NCBI RefSeq assembly: GCF_018860855.1
Contig: NZ_JAHKQE010000047.1
Location: 1 to 64,000, forward strand
DNA length: 64,000 nucleotides
Source of the DNA: Amphritea atlantica
Lineage (GTDB): Bacteria > Pseudomonadota > Gammaproteobacteria > Pseudomonadales > Balneatricaceae
Reading direction: 5' to 3'
Shown: positions 28,160 through 38,144 of the stretch, in pieces
Layout: every line of letters starts with the position of its first letter
Position numbering within the stretch: the stretch's first letter is position 1
Position numbers and translations under genes: made by a program
Notes under the pieces: model-generated
Told to the model about the DNA's origin: nothing
Seen by the model: the letters and a program-made list of their open reading frames with translations, nothing else
Database searches by the model: none

Positions 28160-28990
28160 ATGAGTCGAGTTATCCACAATCTTTTAGTGCTATCAATGGT
28201 CGCGCTATTAGCGGGTTGTTCCTCTTCTGGAAGCCGCTATTCTGTGGATCAGGACTACGGACCTTCGAGTAATGTTGATGTGTCCAATGTGCCGAATGCC
28301 GTACCTCGGGTTGAAGCTAAAAGCCGAGGAGGAAATAAAAGTCCCTATACCGTGCTGGGTAAAACCTATCATGTGATGGCATCGGGTAATGGCTATAAGG
28401 AACGTGGTGTCGCTTCTTGGTATGGCAAGAAGTTCCATGGCCATAAAACGTCAAATGGTGAAACCTATAATATGTATGCGATGAGCGCAGCACATAAGGC
28501 GTTACCATTGCCGAGTTATGTTCAGGTAACCAATCTTAAGAATGGCCGTAAGGTGATTGTTAGAGTTAATGACCGAGGGCCATTCCACGGTGGACGGATT
28601 ATCGACCTTTCGTATGCCGCCGCGTCTAAGTTAGATATGCTGGGCCAAGGTACTGCGAATGTTGAGGTTGAGGCGATTGATCCAAGCCGTTGGAGCACTT
28701 CGACTGCCACGGTTGTTAGTACAGTGCCGGCGCCAACAACGGCGACGCCGTCTGATGGTGCTCGTTATCTGCAGGTGGGTGCTTTTGGTTTGGAAACAAC
28801 GGCAATCGATGCACAACAGCAATTGCAGACGATGTTGCCGGGGTATCAGGTTCGAATTGTGCCACTGCAACGCTCGAGCCGCACGCTATACCGTGTCCAA
28901 GTCGGCCCTGTTATGTTGAATGCTAATTTAGCTGAATTAGTGTCTCGAATCGAAGCGGCAGGCTATCTGCAGCCACATTTGGTAGACTAG
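28160..28990 (+). CDS. rlpA: Septal ring lytic transglycosylase RlpA
   Basis: A 276-residue outer-membrane lipoprotein. The lipobox is LLAGC, with acylation at Cys20. A double-psi beta-barrel domain (GVASWYGKKFHG, RVNDRGPF, IDLSYAAA) carries the transglycosylase function. A C-terminal SPOR domain (about 198-274) binds denuded glycan at division sites. It begins 5 bp after mltB. Confidence 0.96.
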   Translation: MSRVIHNLLVLSMVALLAGCSSSGSRYSVDQDYGPSSNVDVSNVPNAVPRVEAKSRGGNKSPYTVLGKTYHVMASGNGYKERGVASWYGKKFHGHKTSNGETYNMYAMSAAHKALPLPSYVQVTNLKNGRKVIVRVNDRGPFHGGRIIDLSYAAASKLDMLGQGTANVEVEAIDPSRWSTSTATVVSTVPAPTTATPSDGARYLQVGAFGLETTAIDAQQQLQTMLPGYQVRIVPLQRSSRTLYRVQVGPVMLNANLAELVSRIEAAGYLQPHLVD

Positions 28991-29107
28991 ACGCGTTTAA
29001 ATGGATCGGCTATCGGTAACTGCTGAATTCTTCGCGAACCTTTAGTCTGTTTTTAGGTCTGAGCAGTATCTAGACCTTCTGCAACCGAAAAAAGTATCTA
29101 TAACACT

Positions 29108-30277
29108 ATGATTAGAAAATTTATTTGTCGTTCGGCTCTAATTCGTTTCGTTCTGTTAACACTGTGTATCTTTTCTCTGCCGGTGCAGGCAGCAAAGATT
29201 ACCCCAGCTCCTCCACAGGTTGCAGCGCGGGCTTATATTGTTATGGATGCGGATACCGGAAAGGTCATCATGGCTAGCCGTGAGAACGAGCGTTTTCCGC
29301 CAGCGAGTCTGACGAAGATGATGACTAGCTATATCCTTGAGGGAGAGCTGACTAAAGGTAATGTCAGTAAGGATGATCTGGTACCTATCTCAGTGAAGGC
29401 TTGGCGCGCGCCAGGTTCACGTATGTTTATTCAGGAAGGTACTCAGGTTTTATTGAGTGACCTATTGAAAGGGATCATTATTCAGTCGGGTAATGATGCC
29501 AGTGTGGCTGTGGCCGAATATATTGCCGGCAGTGAAGCCGCCTTTGCCGATATGATGAATCAGCATGCCGCGTTATTAGGTATGGAAAATACCCACTTCA
29601 TGAATGCCACTGGGTTACCGGCCGATGATCACTACTCATCAGCTTTTGATTTGGCCTTGCTAGCGCGGGCAATCATTAAAAGCTATCCCGAGCAATATGG
29701 GGTTTATTCTGAAAAGTATTTTACCTATAACAAAATCCGCCAACCTAATCGTAATAAGTTGTTGTGGCGGGATGATTCTGTAGATGGTTTGAAAACAGGC
29801 CATACCGATGCTGCAGGTTATTGCCTAGTTGCATCGGCAAAGCGGGATGGAATGCGTCTGATCACCGTGGTGATGGGAACCAGCAGTGAAGAAGCGCGTG
29901 CTCAGGAAAGCCAGAAGTTGTTAGCTTACTCGTTCCGTTATTTCCGTACCCATAAGCTTTATGATGCCGGTCAGGTATTGGAAACCACTAAGGTGTGGGC
30001 AGGTCAGCAGAATCAGTTGAAAGTTGGCTTGACCGATGCGATGGCGATCACCATCCCACGGGGTGAAGGCGAGCAGCTACAAGCGGTGTTAGACTTGGAT
30101 AAAGTGATTAAAGCGCCGATCGAAAAAGGTCAAAGCTTTGGTACCCTAAAAGTGATGTTGGAAGATAAAGTGGTTGCTGAAGCGCCGGTTGTCGCTTTGG
30201 AGAGCATTGCCGAAGCGGGTTTGTTGCAACGTATCTGGGATGCCATCGCGTTATTCTTTTATAACCTGATTAACTAA
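29108..30277 (+). CDS. dacA: D-alanyl-D-alanine carboxypeptidase PBP5
   Basis: A 389-residue periplasmic carboxypeptidase that trims the pentapeptide side chain. A signal peptide is cut near VQAAK. Catalytic motifs are SLTK (SxxK), SGN and KTGHT. A C-terminal amphipathic helix (IWDAIALFFYNLI) anchors it to the outer face of the inner membrane. Confidence 0.98.
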   Translation: MIRKFICRSALIRFVLLTLCIFSLPVQAAKITPAPPQVAARAYIVMDADTGKVIMASRENERFPPASLTKMMTSYILEGELTKGNVSKDDLVPISVKAWRAPGSRMFIQEGTQVLLSDLLKGIIIQSGNDASVAVAEYIAGSEAAFADMMNQHAALLGMENTHFMNATGLPADDHYSSAFDLALLARAIIKSYPEQYGVYSEKYFTYNKIRQPNRNKLLWRDDSVDGLKTGHTDAAGYCLVASAKRDGMRLITVVMGTSSEEARAQESQKLLAYSFRYFRTHKLYDAGQVLETTKVWAGQQNQLKVGLTDAMAITIPRGEGEQLQAVLDLDKVIKAPIEKGQSFGTLKVMLEDKVVAEAPVVALESIAEAGLLQRIWDAIALFFYNLIN

Positions 30278-30296
30278 TCGTAGGTTTTGAGGCGTG

Positions 30297-30329
30297 GATG
30301 CCCGGACTTAGTTAATGAGTCCGGGCATC
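30297..30329 (+). terminator. Hairpin between dacA and dat
   Basis: A perfect 12-bp stem (GATGCCCGGACT, AGTCCGGGCATC) with a 9-base loop lies 19 bases after dacA. There is no T-tract, so it may protect the 3' end or reduce rather than stop read-through into dat, which starts 16 bases later. Confidence 0.55.
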
Positions 30330-30344
30330 TGTCGTTAAACGAAG

Positions 30345-31196
30345 ATGAATATAGTATTTCTGAACGGCGACTATATCTCCGAAGATCAAGCCAAAGTGTC
30401 GGTTTTTGACCGAGGGTTTCTGTTTGGTGATAGTGTCTACGAAGTGATTCCCTTTTACCAAGGGGTGAGCTTCCGGCTGGATGAGCATCTACAGCGACTA
30501 CAATATAGCCTGCGGGCGATACAGATTACTGCCGATTTTGACTGGAACACTATTCTTACCCGCCTAGTTGAATTGAATGGCGGTGGTAATCTATCGGTAT
30601 ACCTTCAGATTAGCCGTGGTAATACTGGCCGTCGAAGCCATATTTATGATGCCGACATGATACCCACCGTGTTTGCCTGCTGTAATCCTATCAAGGATAT
30701 TTATAATGCGGGGCCTGATGCGGTATCAGGCGTTCGGGCAATCGTTACCGATGATCTACGTTGGGGGCGTTGTGATATTAAGAGTACGGGTCTGCTACCC
30801 AATATTTTGGTCATGCAGCAGGCCAAGCAGGCAGGCGCGCAAGAAGCATTAATGATGCGTGATGGTCTGCTGACTGAAGGCGCTTCCTGTAACCTGATGC
30901 TCGTGGAAAAAGGTGTTATCTACACACCTAAGCGAGGCTCTGAAATTCTTGGTGGCACGACCCGAGAATTGATCCTTGAGTTGGCGGGACAGGGCGGTAT
31001 TGCGATGCAGGAAGCGGATATCAGCTATGCTCGATTACTGGCGGCTGATGAGGTCTGGGTGAGTAGTTCAACTCGGGCGGTGGTGCCGGTGGTTGAAATT
31101 GATGGTCAGCCGGTGGCTGATGGAAACAAGGGCCCGTTATGGGCAAGAATGTTCGAGCTGTTTACCCGTTATCAAGATAACCTGATGAATGGCTGA
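30345..31196 (+). CDS. dat: D-amino-acid transaminase (class IV)
   Basis: A 283-residue PLP enzyme of the BCAT/D-amino-acid transaminase fold. The Schiff-base lysine is in DIKSTGLLPN and the phosphate loop in TEGASCN. It probably interconverts D-alanine and D-glutamate with their keto acids, feeding peptidoglycan. Its place between dacA and ybeD-lipB is common in this lineage. A branched-chain or aminodeoxychorismate activity is less likely. Confidence 0.85.
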   Translation: MNIVFLNGDYISEDQAKVSVFDRGFLFGDSVYEVIPFYQGVSFRLDEHLQRLQYSLRAIQITADFDWNTILTRLVELNGGGNLSVYLQISRGNTGRRSHIYDADMIPTVFACCNPIKDIYNAGPDAVSGVRAIVTDDLRWGRCDIKSTGLLPNILVMQQAKQAGAQEALMMRDGLLTEGASCNLMLVEKGVIYTPKRGSEILGGTTRELILELAGQGGIAMQEADISYARLLAADEVWVSSSTRAVVPVVEIDGQPVADGNKGPLWARMFELFTRYQDNLMNG

Positions 31197-31213
31197 ATGC
31201 GTGAGAGAAAATT

Positions 31214-31495
31214 ATGGCAGAAGAAACAAAGCAAGAAGCGCCTAAAATTGAGTTTCCTTGTCCAGATTATCCGATTAAAGTGATTGGGCGTGACGGACCT
31301 GATTTTCAAGATGTGGTGATTGAGGTGGTGCGTATCCATGTGCCTGATTTGGATATCACCAAAGTTGAGATGCAGGGGAGCAGCAAAGGCACCTTTACAT
31401 CGATTCGCATGAAAATTACGGCAACCGGTCATGAGCAACTGAAAGCACTGCATGAGGATCTGTTAGAGACGGGCCGTGTCACGATGGTGATATGA
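31214..31495 (+). CDS. ybeD: DUF493 family protein YbeD
   Basis: A 93-residue cytoplasmic protein with an ACT-like fold, always found upstream of lipB in related genomes. [12 protein letters not shown] and TSIRMKITA match the family. Its molecular role is unclear. It overlaps lipB by four bases. Confidence 0.93.
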   Translation: MAEETKQEAPKIEFPCPDYPIKVIGRDGPDFQDVVIEVVRIHVPDLDITKVEMQGSSKGTFTSIRMKITATGHEQLKALHEDLLETGRVTMVI

Positions 31496-32157
31496 TGGCC
31501 TTGTCTGAACAGCTTGTTATTCGTGATTTGGGGCTGGTGGACTATCAGCCGACCTGGCAAACCATGCAGGATTTCACGGCGGCGCGTACGGCGGAGACGG
31601 TCGATGAAATCTGGGTGCTGGAACATCAACCTGTGTTTACCCAAGGGCAGGCCGGTAAAGAGGAGCATCTGCTAAGCACCGGTGATATCCCTGTGGTGCA
31701 GGTCGACCGCGGTGGTCAGGTAACTTACCATGGCCCAGGGCAGTTGGTGGTTTACCTCTTATTGAATATCCGCCGTAAGAAATTTGGCGTTAAAGAGCTG
31801 GTTGCGCGGATGGAGGCTAGCATCGTTGATTTGCTGGCTCGTTATGGTGTTGAGGCGTATGCGAAGGCCGATGCTCCGGGCGTCTATGTTAACGAAGCAA
31901 AAATTTGCTCGCTGGGATTGCGGGTACGTAAAGGCTGTTCGTTTCACGGGTTGGCTTTTAATCTAGATATGGATCTCGAACCTTTTAACCGGATAAACCC
32001 TTGTGGCTATGCCGGTATGGCTGTGACTCGGCTGAAAAACCTAGTCGACGATGTCGACAGAGAATCCGTTAAGGATTCACTTATAGAAATTCTGGTGAAA
32101 AGACTCGAATATAACGAGCGCACCAATGCTAATTCGTTGGAAGGTATAGATGTCTGA
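31492..32157 (+). CDS. lipB: Octanoyl-[acyl-carrier protein] transferase
   Basis: A 221-residue enzyme moving octanoyl from acyl carrier protein to lipoyl domains. [12 protein letters not shown], the lysine in KICSLGLRV and the acyl-thioester cysteine in INPCGY are all present. Two adjacent ATGs begin the frame at 31492 and 31495. It overlaps both ybeD and lipA, implying tight translational coupling. Confidence 0.97.
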   Translation: MMALSEQLVIRDLGLVDYQPTWQTMQDFTAARTAETVDEIWVLEHQPVFTQGQAGKEEHLLSTGDIPVVQVDRGGQVTYHGPGQLVVYLLLNIRRKKFGVKELVARMEASIVDLLARYGVEAYAKADAPGVYVNEAKICSLGLRVRKGCSFHGLAFNLDMDLEPFNRINPCGYAGMAVTRLKNLVDDVDRESVKDSLIEILVKRLEYNERTNANSLEGIDV

Positions 32158-33154
32158 AAATAGCGTAAATGTGCAAAGTGCAGGGTCTGCGGACGATAAG
32201 CCAAAACGTGCGGAAGCGGGTGTAAAACTGCGGGGGGCTGAAAAAGTATCCCGTATCCCAGTGAAGGTTATCCCCACTGAGCGAGATCAGATTCTGCGTA
32301 AGCCTGAATGGCTGCGGGTCTCTCTGGGAACCACGCCTAAAGTTCAGGGCATTAAGAATAAGCTGCGTAAACATAAGCTTGCCTCAGTCTGTGAAGAAGC
32401 CAGTTGTCCCAATTTGGGCGAGTGTTTCAGTCATGGTACGGCAACGTTCATGATTATGGGCGATATCTGTACCCGTCGCTGTCCATTCTGTGATGTGGCC
32501 CATGGTCGCCCTAAAGCACTACCGGAAAATGAACCGAAAGAGTTAGCGGAAGCCATCGCCGATATGGGTTTGCGTTATGTGGTGATTACCTCGGTAGACC
32601 GAGATGATCTGCGTGATGGTGGTGCCGATCACTTTGCTCGCTGTATCACTGAAACTCGTAAGGCGGTGCCATCTATTCAGGTTGAAACACTGGTGCCAGA
32701 TTTCCGTGGTCGGATGGATATCGCCTTAGATATTCTCCAGCAAACACCGCCGGATGTGTTTAATCACAACATGGAAACAGTGCCGCGGTTATATCGTAAA
32801 GTACGCCCTGGTGCTGATTATCAGTGGTCACTCGATCTGCTGCAGAAATATAAGCAGCGCTGCCCCGATGTGCGGACTAAGTCTGGCTTGATGGTGGGTG
32901 TGGGTGAAACGAAGGAGGAGATCTTTGACGTATTGAAAGATCTGCGCGCCCATGATGTGGATATGTTGACCATTGGCCAATATCTACAGCCTAGCCGTGA
33001 TCATCTGCCGATTGATCGCTATGTGACGCCGGCTGAGTTTGATGAATATGCGAAGGTGGCTAAAGAGCTGGGCTTCTCTCAGGTTGCGAGTGGGCCGCTG
33101 GTGCGCTCCTCCTACCATGCTGATCTGCAAGCCAAAGGTGAAACAATCAGCTGA
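32150..33154 (+). CDS. lipA: Lipoyl synthase
   Basis: A 334-residue radical-SAM enzyme inserting two sulfur atoms into octanoyl chains. The auxiliary cluster uses [12 protein letters not shown] and the radical-SAM cluster CTRRCPFC. It starts inside the last codons of lipB and its stop shares one base with the next start, so four genes form one translationally linked unit. Confidence 0.98.
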   Translation: MSENSVNVQSAGSADDKPKRAEAGVKLRGAEKVSRIPVKVIPTERDQILRKPEWLRVSLGTTPKVQGIKNKLRKHKLASVCEEASCPNLGECFSHGTATFMIMGDICTRRCPFCDVAHGRPKALPENEPKELAEAIADMGLRYVVITSVDRDDLRDGGADHFARCITETRKAVPSIQVETLVPDFRGRMDIALDILQQTPPDVFNHNMETVPRLYRKVRPGADYQWSLDLLQKYKQRCPDVRTKSGLMVGVGETKEEIFDVLKDLRAHDVDMLTIGQYLQPSRDHLPIDRYVTPAEFDEYAKVAKELGFSQVASGPLVRSSYHADLQAKGETIS

Positions 33155-34101
33155 TGCGTCGCGCTCAACTGCTTAAACTGCTGCTATCGGTGGTGATTCT
33201 ATTCATCACTCTAGCAGTAGTCGAGTATCAGATCGGCTGGTACAACCTGTTAACCTCGTGGCAGGGATTTAGCGGTGCAACACTGGCATTGTTGGTGGTG
33301 TTATCGCTAGCCAGTAATGCATTGCGAGCGCTGCGGATTAAAGTAAGTTTTGCGCTACCTGCCAGCCGTTATCCACAGATGTTTTATCTCAGCACCAATC
33401 ATAACCTGCTCAATAATCTGTTGCCGATGCGTACCGGCGAAGTGGCTTTCCCCGTGTTGATCAAACGATACTTTGGCATTGGCGTGGTGAATTCATCTTC
33501 TCATCTTCTGTTATATCGATTGCTTGATCTGGTGGCGCTGCTGTCGGTGGCTGGTATTCTGGCGCTTTGGCAATTCAGCCCTTGGGCCTCATTGGGGTTG
33601 GCACTGGTGACGGTGGTAGGTCTGTTACTGTTTAATCAAGGTAAGCGGTTGGTGGTTTGGTTGTTGGGCCATTCAAACAGCGCTAAATTGGCAACGTTAG
33701 CGCAGGCTTTCCATGATTTGCCCACCCGTGGCGGTCACTTTGGTGCAATTGTAATAACCACTTATGCCGTTTGGTTGACTAAGCTATTGGCGTTTCTTGG
33801 GGTGGTATTGCAGTTATCACAGCTGACGCTGGCACAGGCTGTTACCAGTGTTGCGGTGGCTGATCTCTCGTCTATTCTTCCCATTCACGGGGTGGCGGGG
33901 TCTGGTACCTTTGAAGCTGCGTTTGTATTGGCCGGTCAGTTTTATACCATCGATACCACGGCGTTATTAAAAGTGGCGGTGCAATTGCATCTGTTTCTGT
34001 TATTGATGTCATTTATTGCCTTTGGTTTGGGTTGGTTAGTGGCGAAGATTTTTCACCATGAAGAGCCGCTGCAGGCAACAATCGAACGAGCTGTAGACTA
34101 G
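33154..34101 (+). CDS. Flippase-like integral membrane protein (UPF0104/LPG_synthase_TM)
   Basis: A 315-residue protein with about eight membrane segments. LSTNHNLLNNLLPMRTGE and the C-terminal LPIHGVAGSGTFE match the lysylphosphatidylglycerol-synthase transmembrane family, but the catalytic C-terminal domain of MprF is missing. Such proteins are suspected lipid flippases. The adjacent GT2 gene suggests a joint role in building a lipid-linked sugar. Confidence 0.8.
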   Translation: MRRAQLLKLLLSVVILFITLAVVEYQIGWYNLLTSWQGFSGATLALLVVLSLASNALRALRIKVSFALPASRYPQMFYLSTNHNLLNNLLPMRTGEVAFPVLIKRYFGIGVVNSSSHLLLYRLLDLVALLSVAGILALWQFSPWASLGLALVTVVGLLLFNQGKRLVVWLLGHSNSAKLATLAQAFHDLPTRGGHFGAIVITTYAVWLTKLLAFLGVVLQLSQLTLAQAVTSVAVADLSSILPIHGVAGSGTFEAAFVLAGQFYTIDTTALLKVAVQLHLFLLLMSFIAFGLGWLVAKIFHHEEPLQATIERAVD

Positions 34102-34183
34102 CTGTCATGGGCTTTACCTTCATATCAAAAGGGCTTTGTGATAGAGTCCAAAAACAATTTTATGTCCTGAATCTGGGTAGTTT

Positions 34184-35206
34184 ATGAAATCATTATCGAT
34201 CGTCGTACCGATGTATAAAGAAGAGGACTCCGTATTTCCGCTGGTTGAGCGAGTGCATGAGTGCCTTAGTGATTACTCCGGTAAGTGGGAGCTGATCTGC
34301 GTCGATGATGGTAGTCCAGATAACACCGTGGGACGGTTAAAGGAAGCTCGGGAACAGTGGGGCGATCACCTGCGGATTGTCGAGTTGCAGCGTAACTTTG
34401 GTCAGACTGCAGCGATGCAGGCAGGTATTGATGCCGCCCGTGGTGAAATTATTGTCACTATGGATGGCGATCTACAAAATGATCCCGCTGATATCCAACG
34501 GATGATCGTGGAGATGGAAGAGCGCGACCTCGATATGTTGCAGGGCTGGCGAAAGCAGCGGGAAGATGAGTCGACCCGCAAGTTTTTCTCCCGCCAAGCC
34601 AACCGATTGATTGCTAAGGTCACTGGCGTCAATTTGCATGATTATGGCTGCAGCCTGAAAGTGTATCGTGCCAGCGTTATTAAACAGGTGCGTTTGTTTG
34701 GTGAAATGCATCGCTTTATTCCGGTATGGGTTGCCTCGGTGACTAAGCCCTCACGCATCGGTGAAACGGTGGTAGACCATCATGCCCGTCAATTTGGGGA
34801 GTCTAAATACGGTCTGTCGCGCACCTTTAGAGTTATTCTTGATCTATTAGTGGTGTTCTTTTTCCTTAAGTTTAAAGCGCGTCCTGGGCATTTCTTCGGT
34901 TATCTTGGTCTCGCGATGGGAGTCGCTGGATCATTGATTATGACTTGGCTCATTGGCGTCAAACTGTTTCTTGGTGAAGATATCGGCGGCCGTCCCTTAT
35001 TCTTAGTCGGGATATTCCTATTGGTGGTTTCGTTGCAATTTATCACCACCGGTGTGTTGGCTGAAATGATGTCACGGATCTTCTTTGAAACATCGAATAC
35101 CCGTGGTTATACCCTGCGTGAAACGCTGGATCATGATGAAGAGGGGCGTTGGTGTGATCCGCAGTCAGGTACTAAGACCACAACCCATGATGCTGACGGG
35201 TCATAA
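34184..35206 (+). CDS. Family 2 glycosyltransferase (dolichol-phosphate-mannosyltransferase-like)
   Basis: A 340-residue membrane glycosyltransferase. The GT-A domain has VDDGSPDNT and the DxD-like DGDLQNDP; two membrane helices lie near 235-260 and 270-295. ArnC/DPM1-type enzymes put a sugar on undecaprenyl phosphate. With the neighbouring flippase-like protein this would modify an envelope glycan; the sugar is unknown. Confidence 0.88.
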   Translation: MKSLSIVVPMYKEEDSVFPLVERVHECLSDYSGKWELICVDDGSPDNTVGRLKEAREQWGDHLRIVELQRNFGQTAAMQAGIDAARGEIIVTMDGDLQNDPADIQRMIVEMEERDLDMLQGWRKQREDESTRKFFSRQANRLIAKVTGVNLHDYGCSLKVYRASVIKQVRLFGEMHRFIPVWVASVTKPSRIGETVVDHHARQFGESKYGLSRTFRVILDLLVVFFFLKFKARPGHFFGYLGLAMGVAGSLIMTWLIGVKLFLGEDIGGRPLFLVGIFLLVVSLQFITTGVLAEMMSRIFFETSNTRGYTLRETLDHDEEGRWCDPQSGTKTTTHDADGS

Positions 35207-35701
35207 TAACCTGCCTTATTAAGGGCTGTTGTTAGCACCTCTTTTTGTCTTTTTCTGAATAGGTGGGTTTTCCCCTTTGAAGTCTAAAAAAGGGTGAAGC
35301 TCCCAGTGAGATGTTAGCAAACGGTACTTTGCTGCGACTGTCTCGAAGATGTCCCCGCTACGATAAACTAATACTCATTTCAGTTGTTTCGTTTCTCTTG
35401 TTAGATTTAAGCGAATACTCCCTACAATATCATCAGCAACTGCTTTGAGCGGTGAATGCAGGCTACTGTCGAATACAATGAAAGAGAAGCTGATGATGCC
35501 TAATACCCAGTGAATTAGTTTTACGTTTGCCGATAGAAAGGTGTTTTTTTTCTGTCTGTGTAGCAAGTGAAGTTTTACTAACGCATATCAATTAAGAATT
35601 GGTTACAACTCGCTTTGCTCTTCATCTGATCGTCAGAGATGTGTGATAATAGCTATATTAGATTATTCTTATTTAATTATTATTAGTCCAAGGTGTTTGC
35701 T
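35207..35701. other. Long intergenic region with a doubtful small ORF
   Basis: About 495 bases. A 63-codon minus-strand frame (35566-35375) with one hydrophobic stretch (LIHWVLGIISFSFIVF) is the only candidate; it has no good ribosome site and no recognised family, so I do not call it a gene. The region becomes AT-rich just before the OsmC gene, where its promoter must lie. Confidence 0.4.
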
Positions 35702-36142
35702 ATGTCAGCCAATAAAGTTATCTCTGTTTCAGCGTCAATGAAAGCGGATTGTCAGGTTCATGCTGATATCCGAGGTCATAAAGTTATTATTGATCAGGCC
35801 ATTCATGCCGGTGGTACCGATAAAGGACCGTCTCCGTTGGAGTTGTTTTTGTTTTCACTAGCGGGCTGTATCGGCAGTATTGCCCGCTTGGCGGCAAATC
35901 AGCAACGTATTACGATGCGTGGTATCGATATCGACGTAGCCGGTACGATGAATCCAGCGGGGCTGTTAGGTAAGCCGACAGACGATCGAATAGGTTTTCA
36001 GACGATTACCGTTAAAGCGAAGATTGATGCTGACCTGAGTGATGAGGAAAAAGAGGAATTCTTTCAGGCTGTCTGCCACCGCTGTCCACTGGATGACAAT
36101 ATTATGCATGAAACCAAGGTTGAGTTGGTCTTGGAGGGGTAG
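35702..36142 (+). CDS. OsmC/Ohr-family protein
   Basis: A 146-residue OsmC-fold protein of the YhfA type. Two conserved cysteines, C56 (LAGCIGS) and C125 (AVCHRCP), would form the peroxidase pair; C128 is extra. It probably reduces organic peroxides. AAGG eight bases upstream selects ATG 35702 over a GTG nine bases earlier. Confidence 0.9.
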   Translation: MSANKVISVSASMKADCQVHADIRGHKVIIDQAIHAGGTDKGPSPLELFLFSLAGCIGSIARLAANQQRITMRGIDIDVAGTMNPAGLLGKPTDDRIGFQTITVKAKIDADLSDEEKEEFFQAVCHRCPLDDNIMHETKVELVLEG

Positions 36143-36440
36143 TGCAAATAGTTATGAGCTAAGGAATTTTTCGATTATGGTATATTATACTCAATGCGAT
36201 ATTGTTCCTAGCCGAAGTCATCTATCTAGGTTGCCATTATTAGTGCATTTCTACAAAATTATGATCGTGGATGTACATCCAAAAATCTATAAATACTATT
36301 TATCAAGTAACTCTAGACATAATATATTAAGTTTTTTGGGTAGTGAGAAGGGCCTCCATAAAGAGAAACGGCTCTGTTCTATAATTTTCTGTATTAGTAT
36401 GTTGAAGCATTAATTATTGCTTTGTAGAGGATGTGATCTA
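36143..36440. other. AT-rich spacer between osmC-like and GNAT genes
   Basis: About 300 bases, notably AT-rich compared with the flanking core blocks. One frame stays open through much of it but is a continuation of an off-frame reading of the OsmC gene. I see no RNA gene or terminator. Confidence 0.4.
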
Positions 36441-37073
36441 ATGGGAATAGAGTTAGATTCGTTTAAAATTTATCAGGTCCCAGAGGGGCGACAACCGACA
36501 GCTGAAGAATTTGAAATTGCCACTAAAGTGATTGGCAGTTTTCGTCCATTTATGGGAGGAGAGGTTGACCAGCGCAGTCTGCTTGGGAAAAAGCTTAATT
36601 GGGAAAGGTTTTTTCTTATTAAAAAGGGTGAAAATGTTGTCGGGGTTCTTTCATTTTATCTTGCTAAAGTAGGGCCTTACAATCTAGGGTATCTTGATTT
36701 CTCACGTCAGTTTAATCCTGTATCGGGATTGTTTCGTTTTTTAATCTATCGTGCTGTCACTATTCGATTCACCTATCCCGAAAGCTATATTAGCCATTTT
36801 TTTATCCGTCCTTCGGCTCGTAAGTTAGGATTGGCATCGCAGTTGTTAGAGTATTGGTTAAAATATATGCATGATCATGGCATTAGCCATGTCGATTTAG
36901 ATGTTTATGAAAAGAATTTTAAAGCGATTGGGTTATATCAAAAGCACGGATTTAGGATTAAAAAAGCACGTAAACTGCCGTTATTAGGACGCTTGCTTCC
37001 AGGCGATAGTATTTTGACGTTGACAAAGTCGTCAGAGACGACAGAAAAGCAAGAGCGAGTTATCGATGAGTAG
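36441..37073 (+). CDS. GNAT-family N-acetyltransferase
   Basis: A 210-residue acetyltransferase. FIRPSARKLGLASQLLEYW holds the acetyl-CoA pyrophosphate loop, and NFKAIGLYQKHGF is the C-terminal GNAT motif. The acceptor is unknown. AGAGG ten bases upstream favours ATG 36441 over a TTG 24 bases earlier. The gene is more AT-rich than its neighbours and may have been acquired. Confidence 0.85.
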   Translation: MGIELDSFKIYQVPEGRQPTAEEFEIATKVIGSFRPFMGGEVDQRSLLGKKLNWERFFLIKKGENVVGVLSFYLAKVGPYNLGYLDFSRQFNPVSGLFRFLIYRAVTIRFTYPESYISHFFIRPSARKLGLASQLLEYWLKYMHDHGISHVDLDVYEKNFKAIGLYQKHGFRIKKARKLPLLGRLLPGDSILTLTKSSETTEKQERVIDE

Positions 37074-37106
37074 CCCTTTAGGTGGAACACAGGGGATAGC
37101 ATTTAT

Positions 37107-38126
37107 TTACTGACCTAATAATAGTTCGATTCCGGCCAGTTGCAAGACAATGCCCGTAAGGGTTAGCCAAGCATCGCCTGGCTCACCTTTAATCTGGGCG
37201 TCGGCTTGGGAGCAGCGGCTAAGCATTCTATTGAGTTTTTCTGAAGAGAGCCTCTGTGCGGCGTTGCGCATCTGATTTTTACGATTGCCCCAGATTCGTT
37301 CTCGTTGACAGAGAGTGTCGAAGGGTGTGCCCTTGTGTAGGCCGCTCTGAAGAGCGATCAGGGAGCGAATGTCGCGAGCGATGGCCCATAATGCAACGGA
37401 GGCTTCAGTGCCTTCTTGGCGCAGTACTTCAATGATTTTAGTGCAGCGAGGCACCTGCTGTAGAATCGCGGCTTCAGTCAGGCCATAGATATCATAACGG
37501 GAGCTATCTGAAACGCTGTCCATCACCATATCGACGGTGACATTCTGGCCGGCGTACAGCAGGTTGAGTTTGTCCAGTTCTTGTTTAGCGGCGAGTAGGT
37601 TGCCTTCGATGCGTTCACAGAGCAGTTGGATCGCATCGTTTTCCAGCGTCAAGCCGATCTGCTGGGCACGCTGATTGATCCAGTTCGGTAACTGTTGCAG
37701 ATCGACAGGCCAGATTTCGACAATAATCCCTTGCTGATCAATTGCTTTGAACCAGGCGCTCTTCTTGGCAGAGGCATCCAGTTTATTCGCAATGATGAGT
37801 AGCACATTATCTTCAGCGGGGCGTTGCAGGTACTCTCGCAGAATTTCGCTAGACTGCTTGTTGAGTTTTTGGCTACCGAGTCGGAGTTCAATGATTTTTT
37901 GTTCGGCGAATAGTGAGAGCGCGTTAGCGCATTCGAGTAGATATTCCCACTTGAAGCCGCTCTCGACATGAAGGGTTTCCCGTTCGCTAAAGCCAATAGT
38001 GTGGAGGTGCTGACGTAATAGATCGCAGCTTTCTTCAATTAGTAGGGTTTCATCCCCGGTGACAAGATAGACCGGAGCCGGTTGCTGGCTAAGTTTGCTG
38101 GCAAGTTGCTCCGGTTTTATTTTCAT
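37107..38126 (-). CDS. holA: DNA polymerase III subunit delta
   Basis: A 339-residue clamp-loader subunit that opens the beta ring. YLVTGDETLLIEESCD is the typical N-terminus and LYAGQNVTVDMV lies in the lid region. Last gene of the leuS-lptE-holA run; it starts 18 bp after lptE. Confidence 0.96.
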   Translation of the reverse strand: MKIKPEQLASKLSQQPAPVYLVTGDETLLIEESCDLLRQHLHTIGFSERETLHVESGFKWEYLLECANALSLFAEQKIIELRLGSQKLNKQSSEILREYLQRPAEDNVLLIIANKLDASAKKSAWFKAIDQQGIIVEIWPVDLQQLPNWINQRAQQIGLTLENDAIQLLCERIEGNLLAAKQELDKLNLLYAGQNVTVDMVMDSVSDSSRYDIYGLTEAAILQQVPRCTKIIEVLRQEGTEASVALWAIARDIRSLIALQSGLHKGTPFDTLCQRERIWGNRKNQMRNAAQRLSSEKLNRMLSRCSQADAQIKGEPGDAWLTLTGIVLQLAGIELLLGQ

Positions 38127-38144
38127 AGGACCTAATGTCTGCAG

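Noticed and set aside
36039-36413. 124-codon plus-strand frame overlapping the OsmC gene
   Set aside because: It begins inside the OsmC coding sequence in another frame, has no ribosome site and no family resemblance.
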